Shown piece after piece: positions 51,527 to 53,820 of a DNA stretch of 53,820 nt. The stretch lies in NCBI RefSeq assembly GCF_030398335.1, contig NZ_JAOAOP010000024.1:1-53820 (forward strand), written 5' to 3'. The stretch is from Aquibium sp. A9E412. Lineage in GTDB: Bacteria; Pseudomonadota; Alphaproteobacteria; Rhizobiales; Rhizobiaceae. Both the position numbers and the translations under genes were made by a program. The notes below the pieces were generated by a model. That model was not told where the DNA came from. It did no database searches and saw only the letters and a program-made list of their open reading frames with translations. Numbering within the stretch: the stretch's first letter is position 1; each line of letters starts with the position of its first letter.

Positions 51527-52957
51527 ATGCAGACCGACACCGAAACCCTGCCCGCGCCGCTCGTCGAGCGTTTCGCCGCCATTGTCGGCGCCCGCCACGC
51601 GCTGCGCGATGCGGCCGCCGTCGCACCCTACGGCCGCGAGCTGCGCGGCCTCTTTCCCGGCCGGCCCGGCCTCGTCCTCAGGCCCGCCGACACCGACGAG
51701 GTGAGCCGCATCCTGGCGCTCGCCAGCGAGACCGGCACGCCGGTGGTGCCGCAGGGCGGCAACACCGGGCTGGTCGGCGGCCAGATGCCCGACGCCTCGG
51801 GCCGCGAGGTCGTCCTGTCGCTGGCGCGCCTCGACCGCATCCGCGAGATCGACGCCGATTCGGCGACCATGACGGTGGAGGCCGGCGCCGTGCTGCAGGC
51901 GGTGCAGGAGGCGGCCGCCGCACGCGACCTGCTCTACCCGCTGTCGCTCGGCTCGCAGGGCTCGTGCCAGATCGGCGGCACCCTGTCGTCGAACGCCGGC
52001 GGCATCGCCGTGCTTGCCTATGGTAACGCGCGCGAGCTGTGCCTCGGGCTCGAGGTGGTGCTGCCGACCGGCGAGGTGCTCGACGACCTGCGCAAGCTGA
52101 AGAAGGACAACACCGGCTACGATCTGAAGAACCTGTTCATCGGCGCGGAGGGCACGCTCGGCGTCATCACCGCGGCCGTTCTCAAGCTGGTGCCGATGCC
52201 GCGGGGCCGCGACATCGCCTGGGCCGGCCTCGCCTCGCCGGACAGGGCGCTGGCGCTGTTCCGGCTGGCCTCGGCGCGCGCCGGCGCCGCGCTCACCGCC
52301 TTCGAGCTGGTCGGCCGCACGCCGATGGACTTCACGCTGCGCCACATGCCCGGCGCCGCCGCGCCGCTTTCCGGCGCGCACGACTGGTACGTGATGCTCG
52401 AGCTGTCGTCCGGCCGCTCGGCGGACGAATCGCGCGCGATGGCCGAGCAGGTGCTGGCAGAGGCGCTGGAGAAGGGGCTGGTCGACGACGCCGTGGTGTC
52501 GCGCAGCGAGACGCAGGTCGCCGCCTTCCGCGCCCTGCGCGAGACCATGTCGGAGGCGCAGCGGCCCGAGGGCGCCTCCATCAAGCACGACATCTCGGTG
52601 CCGGTGGTGGCGATTCCCGGCTTCATCGACCGCGCCGCCGCGCTGGTCGAGGCGATCGTGCCGGGCAGCCGGGTGGTGTGCTTCGGCCACATGGGCGACG
52701 GCAACCTGCACTACAACGTCTCGCAGCCGGCCGGCGGCGACGCCGCCGCCTTCATGGCGCGCTACGGCGAGGTCAACGCCGCCGTGCACGACCTGGTGCG
52801 CGCGCTCGGCGGCTCGTTCTCGGCCGAGCACGGCATCGGCCGGCTGAAGCGCGACGAGCTGGCCGCCACCGCGCCGCCGCTCGCCCTCGACCTGATGCGC
52901 CGCATCAAGCACGCCTTCGATCCCGCCGGCATCATGAATCCCGGCAAGGTCATCTGA
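51527..52957 (+). CDS. FAD-binding oxidoreductase, GlcD/D-2-hydroxyglutarate dehydrogenase type
   Basis: This is a 476-aa FAD-linked 2-hydroxyacid dehydrogenase. The PCMH FAD domain (about residues 40-220) holds PQGGNTGLVGGQMPD and GSQGSCQIGGTLSSNAGG. The C-terminal domain (about 230-475) has GHMGDGNLHYN with metal-binding His, and SAEHGIGRLKRDEL. It oxidises D-2-hydroxyacids (D-2-hydroxyglutarate, D-lactate or glycolate) to 2-oxoacids; members of this group cannot be told apart without structure-based comparison. It stands alone downstream of tsaC. Confidence 0.9.
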   Translation: MQTDTETLPAPLVERFAAIVGARHALRDAAAVAPYGRELRGLFPGRPGLVLRPADTDEVSRILALASETGTPVVPQGGNTGLVGGQMPDASGREVVLSLARLDRIREIDADSATMTVEAGAVLQAVQEAAAARDLLYPLSLGSQGSCQIGGTLSSNAGGIAVLAYGNARELCLGLEVVLPTGEVLDDLRKLKKDNTGYDLKNLFIGAEGTLGVITAAVLKLVPMPRGRDIAWAGLASPDRALALFRLASARAGAALTAFELVGRTPMDFTLRHMPGAAAPLSGAHDWYVMLELSSGRSADESRAMAEQVLAEALEKGLVDDAVVSRSETQVAAFRALRETMSEAQRPEGASIKHDISVPVVAIPGFIDRAAALVEAIVPGSRVVCFGHMGDGNLHYNVSQPAGGDAAAFMARYGEVNAAVHDLVRALGGSFSAEHGIGRLKRDELAATAPPLALDLMRRIKHAFDPAGIMNPGKVI

Positions 52958-53146
52958 GCGGGTCTGCCGCGCCCGCCCCTCGGTCCGCTCGGGATTCGCT
53001 AACCATCGGGTGGATCAGCAAAATTTAACCGAACTTCTAGACCCGGCAGTAAGACCCGCGGCGCTAGGGTGCCTTCCACAACGAGGCCGGACCACCGGCC
53101 CGGAGAGAACCGGAACACCGGCTCTCAGGAGAGACAGGAAGGCGCA

Positions 53147-53710
53147 ATGAACACAGGTCTGAAGCCCGTATGGGCGGGCCGCCAGATGCGGCTCGACCCC
53201 TTTCGGCTGCCGCAGGCGGTCAGCTACGCCGCCCACGACGACTACGGCGAGGTGACCTTCACCATCGGCCAGCGCGGCGTCACCATGAAGCGGGTGCTGG
53301 CCAGGAGCGGCCTGCCGGCGAGCTTCGCCCTGCCGGCGAGCGCCTTTCGCGGCGTCGCGGCGCGGGCGCTGGAGGACGAGTTCGGCGAGGTCACGGTGAC
53401 GCTCGAGCTGCTGCACGACGATCCCATGCTGTCGGTGCCGCTGCTGGTCGCCGGCGACCTCGACGACGTGGCGGCCGACTGGCGCGCCTGGGCCGCCGCC
53501 TACCGGCTGCCGATGCTGCTGTTCGAGGCCGACGGCGTGGCGCGCGCGCTCGAGGAATCGATCGGCCCGGTGAAGACCGCGCCGCCGCAGGAGCGGCGCC
53601 GCCCGCGCGGGCCGCTGGCGCAGCGGCCGCGTTTCCTGGCGCGACGCAAGACCGGCAGGCTCGGCCTGCGGCTGGTGGTCGACGGCGACGAGATCATCGC
53701 CCGCCGCTGA
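53147..53710 (+). CDS. DUF6101-like conserved protein
   Basis: This is a 187-aa cytoplasmic protein without signal peptide or membrane segment. A possibly immunoglobulin-like, strand-rich core (residues 12-150, for example RLDPFRLPQAVSYA, FTIGQRGVTMKRVLA and VTVTLELLHDDPMLSVPLLV) is followed by a basic tail. The pattern recalls DUF6101, a family of the Rhizobiales with no known function. GACAGGAAGGCGCA precedes the ATG at 53147; the frame extends upstream to 53069, but without a ribosome site there. It lies beyond TTAACC and CTAACCAT boxes. Confidence 0.7.
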   Translation: MNTGLKPVWAGRQMRLDPFRLPQAVSYAAHDDYGEVTFTIGQRGVTMKRVLARSGLPASFALPASAFRGVAARALEDEFGEVTVTLELLHDDPMLSVPLLVAGDLDDVAADWRAWAAAYRLPMLLFEADGVARALEESIGPVKTAPPQERRRPRGPLAQRPRFLARRKTGRLGLRLVVDGDEIIARR

Positions 53711-53730
53711 GCGGCGGGCGGCACGGCCTA

Positions 53731-53820
53731 TAGCGTTTCCAGGCGAAGTGGAAACCGGTTCGCCGTTCGGAAACGCGTGAAAACAATGAGTTAGAGCCGA
53801 TCTGCGATTCCGTGAAACGC
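53731..53820 (+). repeat. RIME1-like double-palindrome repeat, copy E (cut by window end)
   Basis: It opens TATAGCGTTTCCAGGCGAAG and contains AAACCGGTTCGCCGTTCGG, GGAAACGCGTGAAAACAATG and AGAGCCGATCTGCGATTCC, ending at the window edge before the second half of its second palindrome. Copies A and E are the closest in sequence over the tail (GATTCCGTGAAACGC). Confidence 0.85.

Overview
The window is GC-rich bacterial chromosome with long stop-free shadow frames and the gene content of an alphaproteobacterium of the Rhizobiales (Hyphomicrobiales). Pointers to that group are: an F0 operon with paired b and b' subunits and no F1 genes beside it, a BacA/SbmA peptide transporter, a GAAC-N7-GAAC type LexA box, a DUF6101-like protein, glyQ/glyS as separate genes in a conserved housekeeping block, and about 100-bp double-palindrome intergenic repeats resembling the rhizobial RIME1 family. 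No tRNA, rRNA, CRISPR array, prophage or insertion sequence was recognised. All names come from reading the sequence; no database search was run.

Layout. 320-4058: a yehZYXW-type (OsmF) glycine-betaine-like ABC importer. 4055-16472: a divergent catabolic locus. Its minus-strand operon runs carboxyltransferase, acyl-CoA ligase, TRAP transporter dctP-dctQ-dctM, enoyl-CoA hydratase, FAD/NAD(P) protein. Its plus-strand operon runs a second carboxyltransferase, a 74-aa biotin carrier, a GntR regulator and a biotin carboxylase. A GntR-like palindrome lies between them. 16588-18745: an Old Yellow Enzyme, an L,D-transpeptidase and a small Cys/His-rich secreted protein. 18828-20499: a DUF305 membrane protein diverging from two c-type cytochromes, with a CueR-like promoter between. 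20585-25950: a glycine-zipper lipoprotein, a BCCT betaine transporter with a possible leader ORF, an MFS transporter and BacA. 25970-31602: a polysaccharide deacetylase, a DksA/TraR zinc-finger protein, an NnrU protein, a YfgM-like protein, der and a SleB-like wall hydrolase. 31806-34531: atpI-atpB-atpE-b'-b. 34833-48690: housekeeping block with rnhB, a radical SAM protein behind an SOS box, glyS, a VOC protein, glyQ, a TPR-LysM protein, ispB, DUF2007, a methyltransferase, an S49 peptidase, ispE and moaB. 48698-53710: a small membrane protein, a Pro/Ala-rich YPYPGG-repeat protein, tsaC, a GlcD-type FAD oxidoreductase and a DUF6101-like protein.

How it works together. The most unusual unit is 4055-16472. 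A TRAP importer would bring in an organic acid, the ligase would make its CoA thioester, a multi-subunit biotin-dependent carboxylase (separate biotin carboxylase, tiny separate biotin carrier and two different carboxyltransferases) would carboxylate it, and the hydratase would act next; the GntR protein probably controls both arms. The substrate is unknown. The ABC importer and the BCCT carrier suggest compatible-solute uptake. The 17816-20499 region looks like a copper-responsive envelope/cytochrome cluster, inferred from one well-matched MerR/CueR promoter. Five loci of double-palindrome repeat, one of them a three-copy 63-bp tandem array, separate transcription units and in two cases supply the stop codon of the neighbouring gene.
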